The notes below the pieces were generated by a model. It worked only from the letters and a program-made list of their open reading frames with translations, made no database searches and was not told the DNA's origin. Below, piece by piece: positions 1 to 11,050 of a stretch of 64,000 bases of DNA. The DNA comes from Lepidurus packardi (lineage: Eukaryota; Arthropoda; Branchiopoda; Notostraca; Triopsidae): the NCBI GenBank assembly GCA_023053545.1, contig JAKZAN010000002.1, forward strand, positions 1,596,375-1,660,374, given 5' to 3'. How positions within the stretch are numbered: the stretch's first letter is position 1; each line of letters begins with the position of its first letter. A program made the translations under genes and the position numbers.

Positions 1-1
1 T

Positions 2-1789
2 CACCTTTTAGCCGGACACTTAGGATATTTTAAAACACTTAATCGTGTTCGCAGCCGATTTTTCTGGAAGACTATGTTCAATGACGTTAAAAGACATTGC
101 CAGACTTGTCTACTCTGTGCTCGAAGAAAACCCGCTAGTTTGCAGAAAAACGCACTCCTAGGTACCTTACCTCCCGTTCAAGGTCCATTCCATCGCCTTG
201 CTGTCGACATTCTAGGTCCTTTTCCCCCTACAATGGATGGCAACCGATATCTCCTCGTCTTTGTCGACCACTTCACAAAATGGCCCGAAGCTTTCCCAAT
301 TCCAACCCAAGATGCAAGAACCGTAGCTCGAATTTTCGTAGAACACATAATTTGTAGACACGGTATCCCTTTTGAGCTCCTGTCTGACCGTGGGACTAAC
401 TTCCTCTCTAAACTCGTTAAAGAAATTTGCGAGTACCTCAAGATCACTAAAACGAACACCACAGCCTATAATCCAAAATGCAACGGAATGGTCGAACGAC
501 ATCACCGAGTATTGATGGACGGTATGGCGAAATTTTGTGAGGGAAGCCAAGGAAATTGGGATGAGCAAATCAATTTTGTCTTGTTTTCTTACCGAACAGC
601 CATTCACCCTAGCACCGACGAAACCCCTTTTTTCCTATTACACGGCCGAGATCCCAATATCGACGTCAATACCTTTCTTGCCCCCCGTCGCCCAAATTAT
701 GCTGTAACTGAAGACTACAAAGCTGAACTAGTTCAAAGGTTGCACCAGGCGTTCACATATGTCCGAGAACGACTGCTTTCCGCTCACGAAGACCAAAAAG
801 AATATTACGATCGACGAATGAGACCCGTTACCTTTGAGATTGGCGACAAGGTCCTCAAATGCAATACTGCCCTGAAGGTTGGAGAATCCCCCAAACTAGC
901 GCTCAACTCATGGATGGGACCGTACAGAATTATCAAGAAAACAGGAGATCAAACCTTGTTAATTCAAGACTCGAAAACTTTAAAAGACGAAAATGTGAAT
1001 GTAAACAGACTAAAACACTACGTCGAACAAACGTTCGCTGGTGACACCCCTTTAACAGAGTCCAGTATTGAAAAATTGCCTGATCCGAAAATCCCTTCTA
1101 TACCCCTTACCGTCGAGCAAACCCAAAAGCAACTGGCAGGTTTACTTAAGACCCTTACCGAACTTATTACCGGACCACCTCAACCACAACCAGCAAAACC
1201 ATCCGAACTTCCTTGGAACAATGCCAGCACCTTACCTACTACCCTACTTCATCCTACCCACCAACACCTACATCCACATTCCCTTGCCACAACACTATCT
1301 CCGCCCACAACCCCAAACAGTAACCAAGAAACTACCGGAGAAACTCATTCACCTAACTCTCCGAACATTCTTAACAACTCCGAAGACTCCGAATATTTGC
1401 AGATGCCAGCTCCTAATCGTGATTCAAGCACTCCAGGACCACCCCATGAACAAACTTGGTTAGATCATCGAAGTCCCGTTGGCCCAAACAATTCAAGCTC
1501 ATCCACCGATACCAGCACAACAAATACAAGTTCATCATCATATGACTCCCCCGCCTTTGGCGATGATGCAACTTTTCGACCCCGTACACATAGCACACCA
1601 GAAGACCATCGCACTCCTAACGAATCTCCACTCTCCGTCCGACCACGATCTCTATCCGTTAATGATCAACCTCCCTTACGCAGTATCCTCCAACCCCCTA
1701 CTTTACAATTCCAACAACCTACCCAAACTACCCGCTCTGGTAGACAATCCAAACCGCCTGTCCGCTTCGCCGATCAAGTATTCAAGTAG
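2..1789 (+). CDS. pol: LTR retroelement pol, integrase end (5' partial)
   Basis: This is the 3' end of a Ty3/gypsy-type (errantivirus-like) pol gene and is open from the window edge. It begins in an HHCC zinc-binding domain: two His lie upstream of the first ATG at 74, and the CQTC pair follows. A DD35E integrase core comes next. Counted from that ATG the acidic residues are D45 (VDILGPF), D105 (SDRGTNF) and E141 (NGMVERHH), with the standard spacing of 59 and 35. A GPY/F motif (WMGPYRI) and then a 220-residue tail rich in Pro, Ser and Thr follow. Integrase joins element cDNA to host DNA. The frame ends at one TAG (1787-1789), and the same frame runs on into the env gene. Reverse transcriptase and gag would lie left of the window. 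Homology to this family is clear from the motifs; whether the element is active is unknown. Confidence 0.9.
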   Translation, partial: HLLAGHLGYFKTLNRVRSRFFWKTMFNDVKRHCQTCLLCARRKPASLQKNALLGTLPPVQGPFHRLAVDILGPFPPTMDGNRYLLVFVDHFTKWPEAFPIPTQDARTVARIFVEHIICRHGIPFELLSDRGTNFLSKLVKEICEYLKITKTNTTAYNPKCNGMVERHHRVLMDGMAKFCEGSQGNWDEQINFVLFSYRTAIHPSTDETPFFLLHGRDPNIDVNTFLAPRRPNYAVTEDYKAELVQRLHQAFTYVRERLLSAHEDQKEYYDRRMRPVTFEIGDKVLKCNTALKVGESPKLALNSWMGPYRIIKKTGDQTLLIQDSKTLKDENVNVNRLKHYVEQTFAGDTPLTESSIEKLPDPKIPSIPLTVEQTQKQLAGLLKTLTELITGPPQPQPAKPSELPWNNASTLPTTLLHPTHQHLHPHSLATTLSPPTTPNSNQETTGETHSPNSPNILNNSEDSEYLQMPAPNRDSSTPGPPHEQTWLDHRSPVGPNNSSSSTDTSTTNTSSSSYDSPAFGDDATFRPRTHSTPEDHRTPNESPLSVRPRSLSVNDQPPLRSILQPPTLQFQQPTQTTRSGRQSKPPVRFADQVFK

Positions 1790-1831
1790 AATTCATTTAT
1801 AGGTCCAATCTTCGGAACAGTTGTTACCCTG

Positions 1832-3862
1832 ATGGCTTTATGTTGCTTTCCACTTGATGCTCAATTTAATCAAGACCATTACCGCCTTTCGTTGGGAAGT
1901 TTAATCCAATATGAAGATCAGTTGACCATAACCAGCTCAAAATGGACACTCGTAGCTGACGTCGATCTAACAACTTACGACCAAATTATCGAACACCTTG
2001 ACCAGTACTTGCATACATTCACGCCATTCCCCGTTGAATTCAACATTACCGATATCCACGAAATCTCCATTCTAGGGAAAACTCAAACCGTTCACATTTC
2101 GAACATAAAAAATCTGCAAGCCCAAAGTCTAACCGCCCTTCTTAATATGACAGTTACAAAAGAAAACAACCTGTTCCTTAGAGATCTACAAGAGATGAAA
2201 AACAAACTTCAAAACATCCGGCAAACTATTACGACCAACAAACGCGATAAACGTTTCGTATTAATTCCCGGTGCAAGCAAAGTACTCCATTTCCTTTTTG
2301 GTACCGCCGGTGACGACGATCTTCAGGCTATCAATGAGCAGGCAAATCAAATGACGAAAAAATTGACTAGCATCGCTCACATTCAAGATTTACAAGCATC
2401 TCTCATTCAAACCACCCATGAAGAGGCCCTCCGAAACAAAAACACCATAAAAAATATTACGGAAGCTATTAAAATCATCAGCACAACAATAGATCAATAT
2501 CACAAGGAAACAGACCATTCACTCGAAAACATATTACAATTAACCACCGCTAATGCCGAAATCCAGATCAATTTAAAATTCGCTAATAATCTACTCCAGT
2601 GTCTAAATGACGATCTAACACTTATCGCAACTGGAAGACTACCCAAACAATTGATACCTCCCATAAAATTAATCCCAATACTTGAAGAAATAGAGAACAG
2701 ATTACCTACAGGTTGGACCATAATGACAAACTCTAAAACCACTAATTTTTGGACACTGTATAGCTCAGCAGGGATCAAAACTATTTCCACAAGCAACGGC
2801 TTACGACTTTTCATTGAAATTCCGATCAGCCCTCATTTCTCTGAATTTGAACTTTTCCGACTAACCCCATTTCCAACCCCAATTCCGGACACAAACACTT
2901 ACTCCCTCCTCAAAACCACTGTCAACTATTTAGCCGTTTCCTTCGATCGCAAAAACTTTATGGAATTTGAACAAACCGATTTAACGTCCTGTTTACGTCT
3001 TGACAAACGTTGGTGTTTAGCTCAAAATCCGATCATCCTCCAAGCATCCAGTAACTCGTGCTCAATCTCGCTTTTCTTAGCCGACAACATAGCCATTAAC
3101 AAATTTTGTGAAATTAATATTATTCGTCGGAGCCGAATTTTCCTAAAACCGATAGGAGACAACAAGTGGTTGTACTCCTCTCCAATCAGTTTTCAGACTA
3201 ATTTGTTATGCCAATTTTCAAACATCAGTATGCGAATTGCCGAAAGAAAAGTCGAACTAGCCGGTGTTGGATTACTTACGTTGCCGCCGAAATGCTCACT
3301 GCAAGCTCCAACTTTTACAATTCCCGCAAGTTTTACCGGACAATCCACTCTTTCCGCCAACACCCCAAATATTACCCAAATCTCATTGACCCATTTTTTC
3401 TTAATGACTAACTTAACCCCGTTCGACCACTCGCTGTTTCCCGAAGTCAAGAACTTATTGAAGAACGTGGACCAACATAAAGACTGGGAGATCCCTTCTA
3501 GGAAGATGCAGATGGCCCTAACAAAGCAGACTACGCTCTTTTTGGACGACAAAAGCGAGATAGAACATCAATTTAATGGCCGAATAGAGACGATAATGAT
3601 CATTGGGACTGCCATTTGTTTAAGCTTGACCACAGGCATGATCATAGGCGGGTACCTTATTTGGAAAGCTACCAGAACGAGCAACCCCGTTGCTGCTGAC
3701 TTAGAACACCACCCAATGACCACCCGAATCACGGAATTGATTATGGAAATTGAAGTCCTAAAGATAAGACAAGACCAACTGAAACAATTTTTGGAAGACG
3801 AATTGAAGGCGGCCAAACGAAAAGTAGATGACATAGAACGACAAATAGACCGAAAAACTTAA
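1832..3862 (+). CDS. env: Retroelement env, F-type fusion glycoprotein-like
   Basis: A 676-residue envelope-like protein of the arthropod errantivirus / baculovirus F class. A dibasic RDKR site at residues 138-141 is followed by a hydrophobic segment resembling a fusion peptide. A long alpha-helical, Gln/Asn-rich region and several Cys follow. One membrane anchor lies at about 587-611, and a 65-residue charged, coiled-coil tail ends the protein. The ATG at 1832 lies inside a hydrophobic stretch that begins upstream in the same frame, just after the pol stop. The true signal peptide may therefore be joined by splicing from upstream, as is known for errantivirus env. No break is seen. It is an endogenous copy, and function is inferred only from the architecture. 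Confidence 0.8.
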   Translation: MALCCFPLDAQFNQDHYRLSLGSLIQYEDQLTITSSKWTLVADVDLTTYDQIIEHLDQYLHTFTPFPVEFNITDIHEISILGKTQTVHISNIKNLQAQSLTALLNMTVTKENNLFLRDLQEMKNKLQNIRQTITTNKRDKRFVLIPGASKVLHFLFGTAGDDDLQAINEQANQMTKKLTSIAHIQDLQASLIQTTHEEALRNKNTIKNITEAIKIISTTIDQYHKETDHSLENILQLTTANAEIQINLKFANNLLQCLNDDLTLIATGRLPKQLIPPIKLIPILEEIENRLPTGWTIMTNSKTTNFWTLYSSAGIKTISTSNGLRLFIEIPISPHFSEFELFRLTPFPTPIPDTNTYSLLKTTVNYLAVSFDRKNFMEFEQTDLTSCLRLDKRWCLAQNPIILQASSNSCSISLFLADNIAINKFCEINIIRRSRIFLKPIGDNKWLYSSPISFQTNLLCQFSNISMRIAERKVELAGVGLLTLPPKCSLQAPTFTIPASFTGQSTLSANTPNITQISLTHFFLMTNLTPFDHSLFPEVKNLLKNVDQHKDWEIPSRKMQMALTKQTTLFLDDKSEIEHQFNGRIETIMIIGTAICLSLTTGMIIGGYLIWKATRTSNPVAADLEHHPMTTRITELIMEIEVLKIRQDQLKQFLEDELKAAKRKVDDIERQIDRKT

Positions 3863-4500
3863 TCCCACCCACCTAGCCCATAAGAAAACCTGTACTACGG
3901 GACGTAGTCCCTCAGAGAAGAATGCGATGTGGAGAACGATCATTTTAAACTTAATCCCGATGACTAAGCAAGACCACATTTCGCTGACCACATTTTGACA
4001 ATATTTCGCCGACTTATAATTCTCAACTCATATCCAGGATGCCGAGCGTCAGATCACTAGCTAATTTCCTTCTCACGCATCCGGTCCATCCGAACATTCC
4101 CTCAGTTTATAATTTAGCCCATTCAGCAGATCCCACGCCAAACATGTATATAAACGCTTGTTCTCCCCCGCTAGAAAGGTGGTCGCGCTCAGTCGCTCTC
4201 AGCCTCTCGCTATTTGTTACGCTCCCTTTTTCTCTCTGCCCAGTTAGTATAAGTTATAGTTTTCAATCTTGTTAGTGACGTATGGACGACCTAATTATTG
4301 ACGACCTAATTATTAGTGAATTGTTGACTTAGTGACACGACTTGTACCGACGAAAATATTGAATAAAGTTGTACGGTATTTTACCGTTGAGCGAAAAAAG
4401 AACTCACAGCCTTCCGCCCAACCGCTCAAAACAATTTAATCGCCCAAAACAGTTTCTTACAGTCGGACCGTATCCTTTGGGAGGGGGTACTTGGCGCAAC
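3863..4500 (+). mobile_element. Probable 3' LTR and flank of the retroelement
   Basis: This non-coding stretch follows env. It has a TATA-like box (TATATAAA, 4147-4154), an initiator-like CAGTCGCTCTCAG just downstream, and an AATAAA signal at 4362-4367. That is the promoter and poly(A) arrangement expected of an LTR. A direct repeat of GACGACCTAATTATT lies near 4284-4315. The exact LTR ends cannot be fixed because the 5' copy is outside the window. Confidence 0.5.
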
Positions 4501-4832
4501 CCTCATTCTTCCCTGAAGACGGAATTAGAATCATGCCAGCTATTTTGTGAAGCTATTAGTCTTAACTATTATGGAAGCCCCATCATGTTATATGATGAAA
4601 AGTAGAGGAGACTCGGGTAAGATTTCGCGCTTGTTTAGTTTTCACTTGTAAAACGAACTTACCTATCATCTGAATGCAGAACCAATAGATGCAGACGTAT
4701 CTCTGCTCTCTATTAAGCCGTACGCTCCATAACCAGATGACCTCCTTTGTTACAATCGTATAACCCGTTGGGTCAAAACTAACATCATGTTTAAAGAGCA
4801 ATAGACTACAACATCGAATATAGATATTTCGA

Positions 4833-4950
4833 TGGATTCTTATTGTGAATATTATTCTAAGAACGGAAAAATTTGTTTCGAGTTTTCCTGACAAGCTGTT
4901 CCCTAGTTATTGACTTGCGAAGTTTGGCATTTTCGCGCCGCGAAAACCGT
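4833..4950. repeat. Dispersed repeat, copy 1 (second copy at 39184-39305)
   Basis: About 118 bp that match 39184-39305 in the same orientation, at roughly 85% by eye. Shared segments include TTCTAAGAACGG, AAAATTTGTTTC and AGTTATTGACT. Copy 1 sits just upstream of the THAP gene; copy 2 abuts the truncated PTEP unit C. It may be the end of a DNA transposon that carried the THAP gene. No terminal inversion was found. Confidence 0.6.
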
Positions 4951-5046
4951 GACGTCAAGTGAGAGAACAGCATTAGAGGTGGGACTTTGTATACACTGGT
5001 TTTGGTTAGGCTTCCTCTGTGCTTTTGGGAATTTTAGTGTAACAAA

Positions 5047-5466
5047 ATGGCAAGTAAGCTGCCATCAAAGACAAATAAACATTGCGGTAATTATTGTTTT
5101 GCTTACTGCTGTAATAACAGTGGAAGATCGGGTGTAGGGATATATACTTTCCCAAAAGAAGCAGAAAGAAGATGGCAATGGATTTTGCAAGTGCAAAGGA
5201 CTAGGGCTGATTTCGTGGACCTGAAAACTAAATGGGTGTCTCTCTGTAGTGACCATTTCACGGATGATCAATTTGATAGGAATGCTGACCGACAATTAGC
5301 AATGGGATTTGGGGCAAAATGTCACGGTAGGAGTTTGCTGAAAACCTCTAGCCCTACAAAGTTTGTTAGGCCGGCAACTGTGTCTGGGCTGCGAAGTCCA
5401 CCCAAATCTTGGAAAGCCCCCGGTATTGAGAAAACACAACGTTATAACGTATACTCATTTATTTGA
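5047..5466 (+). CDS. THAP zinc-finger protein, N-terminal part
   Basis: A 139-residue ORF starting at ATG 5047. It contains a THAP-type C2CH DNA-binding domain: closely spaced Cys (CFAYCC), the IYTFPKEAERRWQWI core with its conserved Pro and Trp residues, and a terminal CSDHF. THAP domains bind DNA and occur in host regulators and in P-element-type transposases. The protein stops soon after the domain. The next 500 bp contains Ser/Glu-rich coding-like sequence in other frames, so this is probably the first part of a decayed or spliced gene. The nearby repeat copy suggests a transposon origin, but no transposase core is visible. Confidence 0.6.
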   Translation: MASKLPSKTNKHCGNYCFAYCCNNSGRSGVGIYTFPKEAERRWQWILQVQRTRADFVDLKTKWVSLCSDHFTDDQFDRNADRQLAMGFGAKCHGRSLLKTSSPTKFVRPATVSGLRSPPKSWKAPGIEKTQRYNVYSFI

Positions 5467-5487
5467 AGACCAAATAGGATACTGACA

Positions 5488-6060
5488 CATGCAGGCTCTA
5501 GATTATCCAAGAATTGCTGCTTCAAAGCGAAAGTAATTCTGTCCCAACAGTTACCACAAGCACTTGTACGTCAGACTTCGAGCCTGCCTTACTTTTGTCC
5601 GAGTCGCAACCCGCAAGTAATATGGAGTCGTTTCTCGAAGCCAATCTGGAAAACGAAGAGAAAGCGACATTGACCAAGCTAACATGCAAGATTTCTCTTG
5701 TTAATTTTCCAGAGTTGAAATGGAAGACTTCTCTGGTCAATTTCCAGAGGATGGGCTACTTTTGCCGGTAAATAGGATACCAATGCGTACCAATTTTCTA
5801 AACTGGCCTAAATATGTAGGAAAATAACCCGCTTCCAAGACGCGATACCTACTACAGAAAACTTGAATAGTAGCTTTACTGAACAGGACTATTACTCTGA
5901 CGGAGATGAAAACTTTGATCCGGACGACAAGTGTGAGGTCACGGAATTGGACATTTCACCCGTGAAAGAGTACATTATATTGACCCGAAAATTTGTTCTT
6001 TATGAAAGCATTTACTTCTAGGGCACAAGCTAGCTCTCCAAGTCCACCTTTTGATCAAAG
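5488..6060 (+). pseudogene. Decayed continuation of the THAP gene (tentative)
   Basis: Short open segments follow the THAP ORF: a Ser/Thr/Glu-rich stretch at 5514-5771, then fragments broken by stops to about 6030. A near-tandem duplication at 5690-5756 repeats the peptide SLVNF twice. No known domain is recognised. It is listed because composition and position fit a disrupted downstream exon. Confidence 0.25.
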
Positions 6061-7035
6061 AAACAAATAACGCAAATTTATGGTTTTCGCGAGTCTCGTG
6101 ACCGCGCTGGGCCAATAACAAAAATGCCCGATTTAAATTTTAGATTTCTGGTGTTCTTAATTTCTCAGTTTTTAGTTGCGCGTATAATACATAACATAAT
6201 ATGACACATAACACAGGAAATTAGATTTTTTACTCCTTTTCATAAGACTTTTTTACTCCTTTTTATAAGTTGTTTTTTTAGTGGCTATTGTCCTTTAACG
6301 TGTGTTTCCCCACAAAAACTTTGCCGATCAAATTTTTAATGATACACCTAACAGATTGTAATGAAAATGTGAAAACGAGACGATGCTGCTAGGCAGGAAT
6401 GGAAGTTTCAGCTTTGGAAATATTAGGCTGAGTAATATTTTTTCTCGTTAACACAATTTGCACTTTTTTAAACTAAATTTCGGTTTCTTGTATAGGCCTT
6501 CCCACCATCTGGTTTGATCCCTTCGTGCCTTGTACTCTGATTCCGCAATTTGTTGGAAGACACTGTTTGGACACCTGCAAGAACCCAGCAACGAAGACAC
6601 AGTTCGAAGACCGGACGGTTCGCGTGGTCGAGCCAAGAACCCTCTTTTTCCCTTTCAACAATGCGTTGATCAAAAGGTAGAAAGCTACAGTTTAAGACAA
6701 ATCTTCTTTAACTTGTAGTTTTTAGTGACCTTCGAGAAACAAGGCTGTTTAATTGAGTTCCGGTGCTAAGGTGAAGAAATTTGTAGAATATAAAGATATT
6801 TGGAAAGTGTTTTTTGTTAGACAGGAAATGTCAGGAATAGGGTTTTAGTCTTGGACTCGTTTTGTGCGTAACCATTTATTCTTTTATAGACCACAAAACG
6901 AGGGAGAAGGATGACACCTGGATCATTTTTGGTCGCAAATCTCGAACTTCTCGAAGCGATAAGGGAGGAAAAAAGGGAGTCGAGGGACATGGCGAACGTC
7001 TCAGAGTTTTGCTGTTTTTGGTTCCTGCATGTTTA

Positions 7036-7367
7036 TTTTCAAACCCCAATCCGAACCAGCCAGGAATAGGGAAAATCCTATGGAGAAAGGTGGTCCAGCG
7101 TTGCCGCGATTGACTGTTGATATGGGCAATTAGCTAATCTACTCTTCACAGAGTGAATAAGAGTTCTTAGCATTGATCTTAGTGTTATAAACGGCTGAAG
7201 TTATATGTTTACTCTAACCCTAACCTAACCTAATCTAAAGTAACGTAACGTAACCTAACCTTTAAAAGCATTTTTGAATTTCCCCGCCCGCTTTTTCACT
7301 ATACTTCCAGCTTCAATTTGCAGCAAGCGGCAACGCTGAGGTTAGTTCAGATTGGGGTTTGAAAATA
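7036..7367. repeat. Fold-back (inverted) repeat
   Basis: The left arm carries TTTTCAAACCCCAATC and CAGCGTTGCCG. The right arm near 7325-7367 carries their reverse complements, CGGCAACGCTG and GATTGGGGTTTGAAAA. The right arm lacks about 40 bp present in the left arm. The enclosed loop holds the telomere-like tract. It resembles a decayed fold-back element. Confidence 0.5.
7211..7260. repeat. Degenerate TTAGG-type telomere-like tract
   Basis: A run of CTAACC/CCTAACCTAA-type units with interspersed TAACG units. On the other strand it reads as imperfect TTAGG, the arthropod telomere repeat. It is short and degenerate, so it is an interstitial tract rather than a chromosome end. Confidence 0.5.
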
Positions 7368-8372
7368 TGCTTCCCGGATGCATATAGCCAAATGCTATAT
7401 TCATATAGCCGGATGCATATAGCTAAAAGCTATAACAGAAAACAACAGACGCAACCAAAAAATAGGAAAACTAGTCATCGACGTACGTTCGAACAATATT
7501 AGGATTCGAAAACGATTGTTCAAAGGCGATCCGACGAGTTTCGGAAACAATCAGTCCGTTCCAAAGCGACTGGCTTTTACCTTCAGCAAAAGCGCCGCTT
7601 CTTTCTTTCTTGTCTCCAAAAAACGTATCTGCAACGTTTTGGTTTACGAGGACGCTACGTTAATTATGCGGAAAAGGTCAAGGTCCCACAATTGGGTTGA
7701 CCCTTGATACTTGTACACTCAACCGGTACAAAATGATCCGGCCGCCAATTATTATTAAGAACTGAGTGCCCTTCACTCTTTTGCAGAACGGAGAACTTTC
7801 GGAGAACTTCAGAGCCGGTGCAGACAATAGGCCCAAAACTTGTTTTAAATACAACGCAGGGTGACAAGCATCCTTTCTAGGTTAACATCAACATCTGGAT
7901 AAACTGAATCTACGGCCCTACTACAAACATTTGGCAGCAAAAGAGATCGATGAAGCGTTTTGCCTTGACTTTGCCTGCAACACAAATCATCGCATAAAAC
8001 ATTGCATAAATATTTCTCAAGTTTGCATACCAGTAAAGAGCTAAATAAATAACAAAAATAAATAAAAAAAATAAATAAAAGGGCTAAATACCAGTAAAGG
8101 GCTCTACGTAAACACCAGCAAAAGTAACCATGTTAAGAATGTGATTCTCAGTGAGACAACTAAGAGCTCTAATTCCGTCGTCTACGTAAAGTGGCGGCAA
8201 GTGCCTATAGAGGTTTTTAACAATACCACCCCCATTTTTTAAGAAATAAAAACACTGTTTTTTCTAAAGAAATAAAGAAAAACAATAAAAAAAATAAATA
8301 TTCGTAACTAACTGTAAAAACAAATTGGGCAAGGGATTTCAAAAACGGCCCGTTGGTGTGTGAAGTTCTATA

Positions 8373-8465
8373 CAGGGTGCCTCGCATAACGAATGTTCCG
8401 GACGGCGTCCCGCATAACGAACGCCATCCTGGAACGGATAGCATTCGTTATGCGAGGCACCACTG
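8373..8465. mobile_element. 93-bp MITE, pogo/Tigger type
   Basis: A small element flanked by TA on both sides. Its ends are inverted repeats of about 23 bp; the right end reads CAGTGGTGCCTCGCATAACG on the minus strand. The interior continues to pair (TTCCGGACGGCG with CGCCATCCTGGAA), so the whole element folds into one hairpin. The CAGTGG start and TA target match the pogo class, as in the autonomous element at 42359-44511, but the family differs. Confidence 0.85.
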
Positions 8466-9325
8466 TAGTTAAGTTGAAAGTGATTGAAGATTGAAGGTGA
8501 TTAACTTGGAAACATTCGCAGGAGACCTTTTAACAAAGCAAAAAGGAAGCAAAAAAAGTGTTTTGATATATTGTTTACTTTTAACTATGCCAAATGCAAG
8601 GTTATAAGTGCGTGGCTTTCATAACGGTTAACAATTCATAGTTTAAGTTTAATCTGCATTGGCTGAAAAAGCGGATGTTTATTGGGATTGAGTGACAAAA
8701 CAGACAGTTAACTCGCCAAACAAATCTCCACTGCCATTTCCCATAAAATTCTCGACAATCATGTTTCCAAGTCGTCAAATTTGGTAGGAAATCGCCAAAC
8801 CTGGAAGCATTGCGGTCGACAGTAAGTGCGGCGTTGACTAGATGCAAGCAGCCCTCGCAGTCCTTCACGCAAGCTCCTTATTTCAACAGGTTTTCAGGTT
8901 TACGAACCCGGAGGTGAAACTGACCCAACGTGTCACCTTGTTGCAGAACGTTCTCCGGAAAAATAATGATAAACGGGGTGTCACTCGACTTGAAAATTGG
9001 AGGTTGGATTGGAAATAATTGAGGTTAGGTTAGTTTAGCTTAGGTTAACGATTCGCATCAACTTTCGTTGATGAGAATCAATGTGGTGTCGTTTTTGACA
9101 GCGGGATACATTAAACACGCTTGTCACTAGATCCGGAGAACGTGTTGAATTGAATTAAGCTACATATGTGTAACGGAAGACTTGATACATCGTTAAACTT
9201 TCTGTTTATGGATTAAAATATCTCAAGCAATATCGGAGTTCATGTAGGATATATTACGAGAAAGCTCAACTTTTAAACCACAGACAAAGTTGATATTACA
9301 GTAAGGGCAGGCATTAAGATTCTCT

Positions 9326-11050
9326 TCACTTGCGTTTGCTAGACAAAGCGTCAATTCGAGCTTCGATTGCTGACATATTTTTCTTCATGGTTTCCATATT
9401 AGAAGCCATTCCTTCTTTCACGTCTTTTAAGATCAACGCATTAGATCCCAAACTAGATTCTAACTGATGCTGAACAACTTCTAACTGTTTAAACGTCTGA
9501 GCGAACTTCGCAGCTGCAAACGAGAATATAAATTGATATTACAAGTAAAAATAAGTATTATTAGATTTACCTTCTTCATGGAGATCTTGTAAAGCTACCA
9601 GACGTTCCACCACCGAGGGTAAAACAGCCCATTTGGGTTCGGTTTTCTTCAACATTTCATACACTTCGCTTACCTAAGATCCAATTAAACTAATAAAAAA
9701 AAACATCCTTAAAACAAGGGCCACAATACTAACTTTATTGAGTTTCTCGGTGTCTTCCATGTTAATCTTCTTCTCCGCGATTTTGTCCATTTTGGATAAA
9801 ACGGCTGTCAAACGCCCATCAATCTGTTCCAAATGAGGTGGATCCAACAATGCGACTTTGGATTGCAAAAGTTGCAACGCTCCACTAATAGTTCGTTGGT
9901 TGGTATCAGCAGCCAAGCTCGACTATGCCGAAGAGACGAAGCGATTTTAAAAACCATGTAAAAGGTAAGTTATTGATTTGTATTAAATTACCATCTTTTC
10001 AGGAGTGGCGCCAATCATAGTCTCCAATTTTTGAATCTTGGCTTCCAAAGCTGCTGCTCGCAATGTATCGTCTAGTTTAATCTGCTCCGGTTTAAACTGA
10101 AGCTGATACATCACTTGTCCTTGGCCAGCTTCCATAGTATTAGTAGACGTAGCGTGTTCTACTTGTGCAAGTAAATTCCTAATAAAATTGCAATAAAATT
10201 ACAGTTTTAACTTGGGGTAGTTCGTGTAGTTTACTTTTGATCCAAGCCTTGAGGATCGGAGAGATCTAGAACCGTCCCAATCGATTCTTTGAGTTTCAGA
10301 TTGACAATTTGGTTTTGAATGCTTTCTAGTTGGCCAAAGAGCTGAGCTAGCTCCAGTTTGGATTGTTGGCCTTCCTGGCCTTTGCTTGCAGCCAAATCTT
10401 CTTGGAGTTCGTTCAATTCGCATTGCAAGCGATGAAATTTTTGCAGAGGGGTTTCCTTCTCTCCTTCAGCAGCAAGCTCCAAATCTCCATGCCTAGAATC
10501 AATGTGATTTGTAATTTCAACTTTCATTTTAGAGACTGTTTAGAATCTAAGAACCTACCAAGCTGCATAACCAGTTTGTCTACGTTTAGTTAGTCTTCCA
10601 GAAAAGTCTGTACTGGAACTGTCAAGCCACTTGTCCTTAAACTTGGCGTGAGCTTCAGGAGCGCTTATATGCAGCCTCTCGACAGCTTCGCTTTGATCCT
10701 ATGAATAGTAAAATAATGAGTAACAATTAAAATGAAAATATCCAGTACGGTTTACTTCTCCAAATTCGTAGTCTTGGTCAGCTTCGGGTAAGTCTTCCGT
10801 TTCATAGACGTCAGGTTGGTCATACGCCTGTTAAATCATTTAGGAAATCACAATTAGTAAATTGGAAACTGATTAATACGAATACAATCTAGCTGTACAA
10901 CCAAAAAAAGAAAACAAGAACACTGCAATGAATAAATTTAGCAAGTAAAAAATACAATGTTGCACTGTATAACAGTTCATCTGTTTTAAATTAAATATTA
11001 AGAAAACCACTCACGATTCCAGGGAGATTTGCGTATTTGGGGTCAGCCAT
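9326..11050 (-). CDS. DCTN2: Dynactin subunit 2 (dynamitin, p50)
   Basis: Dynamitin is the shoulder subunit of dynactin, the cofactor that links cytoplasmic dynein to cargo. Eight exons join in phase into 390 residues, matching the family's length of about 400: 11015-11050, 10756-10827, 10559-10698, 10235-10492, 9992-10178, 9734-9922, 9571-9673 and 9326-9513. Introns are 60-190 bp with GT-AG ends. The N-terminus is MADPKYANLPGIAYDQPDVY, followed by an acidic YETEDLPEADQDYEFGE segment, both typical of the family. The rest is mostly coiled coil (for example residues 105-150 and the last 110). It ends ...IDALSKRK. There are no stops or frameshifts, so the gene looks functional. It is the only fully intact host gene here. 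Confidence 0.96.

Larger units (their letters stand above)
6061..9325. other. Non-coding stretch with small repeats
   Basis: No supportable gene. It contains a telomere-like tract (7211-7260), a fold-back repeat (about 7036-7367), short repeats of GGATGCATATAGC near 7375-7430, and a pogo-type MITE (8373-8465). The short ORFs on both strands lack recognisable domains. Confidence 0.6.

Noticed and set aside
1068..1463. Overlapping ORFs inside pol (1068-1463, 1479-1802)
   Set aside because: Out-of-frame shadows of the low-complexity Pro/Thr tail.
4492..4510. TGGCGCAACC resembling a primer-binding site after an LTR
   Set aside because: It lies downstream of env, where no primer site is expected. 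A tandem LTR arrangement cannot be shown from this window.
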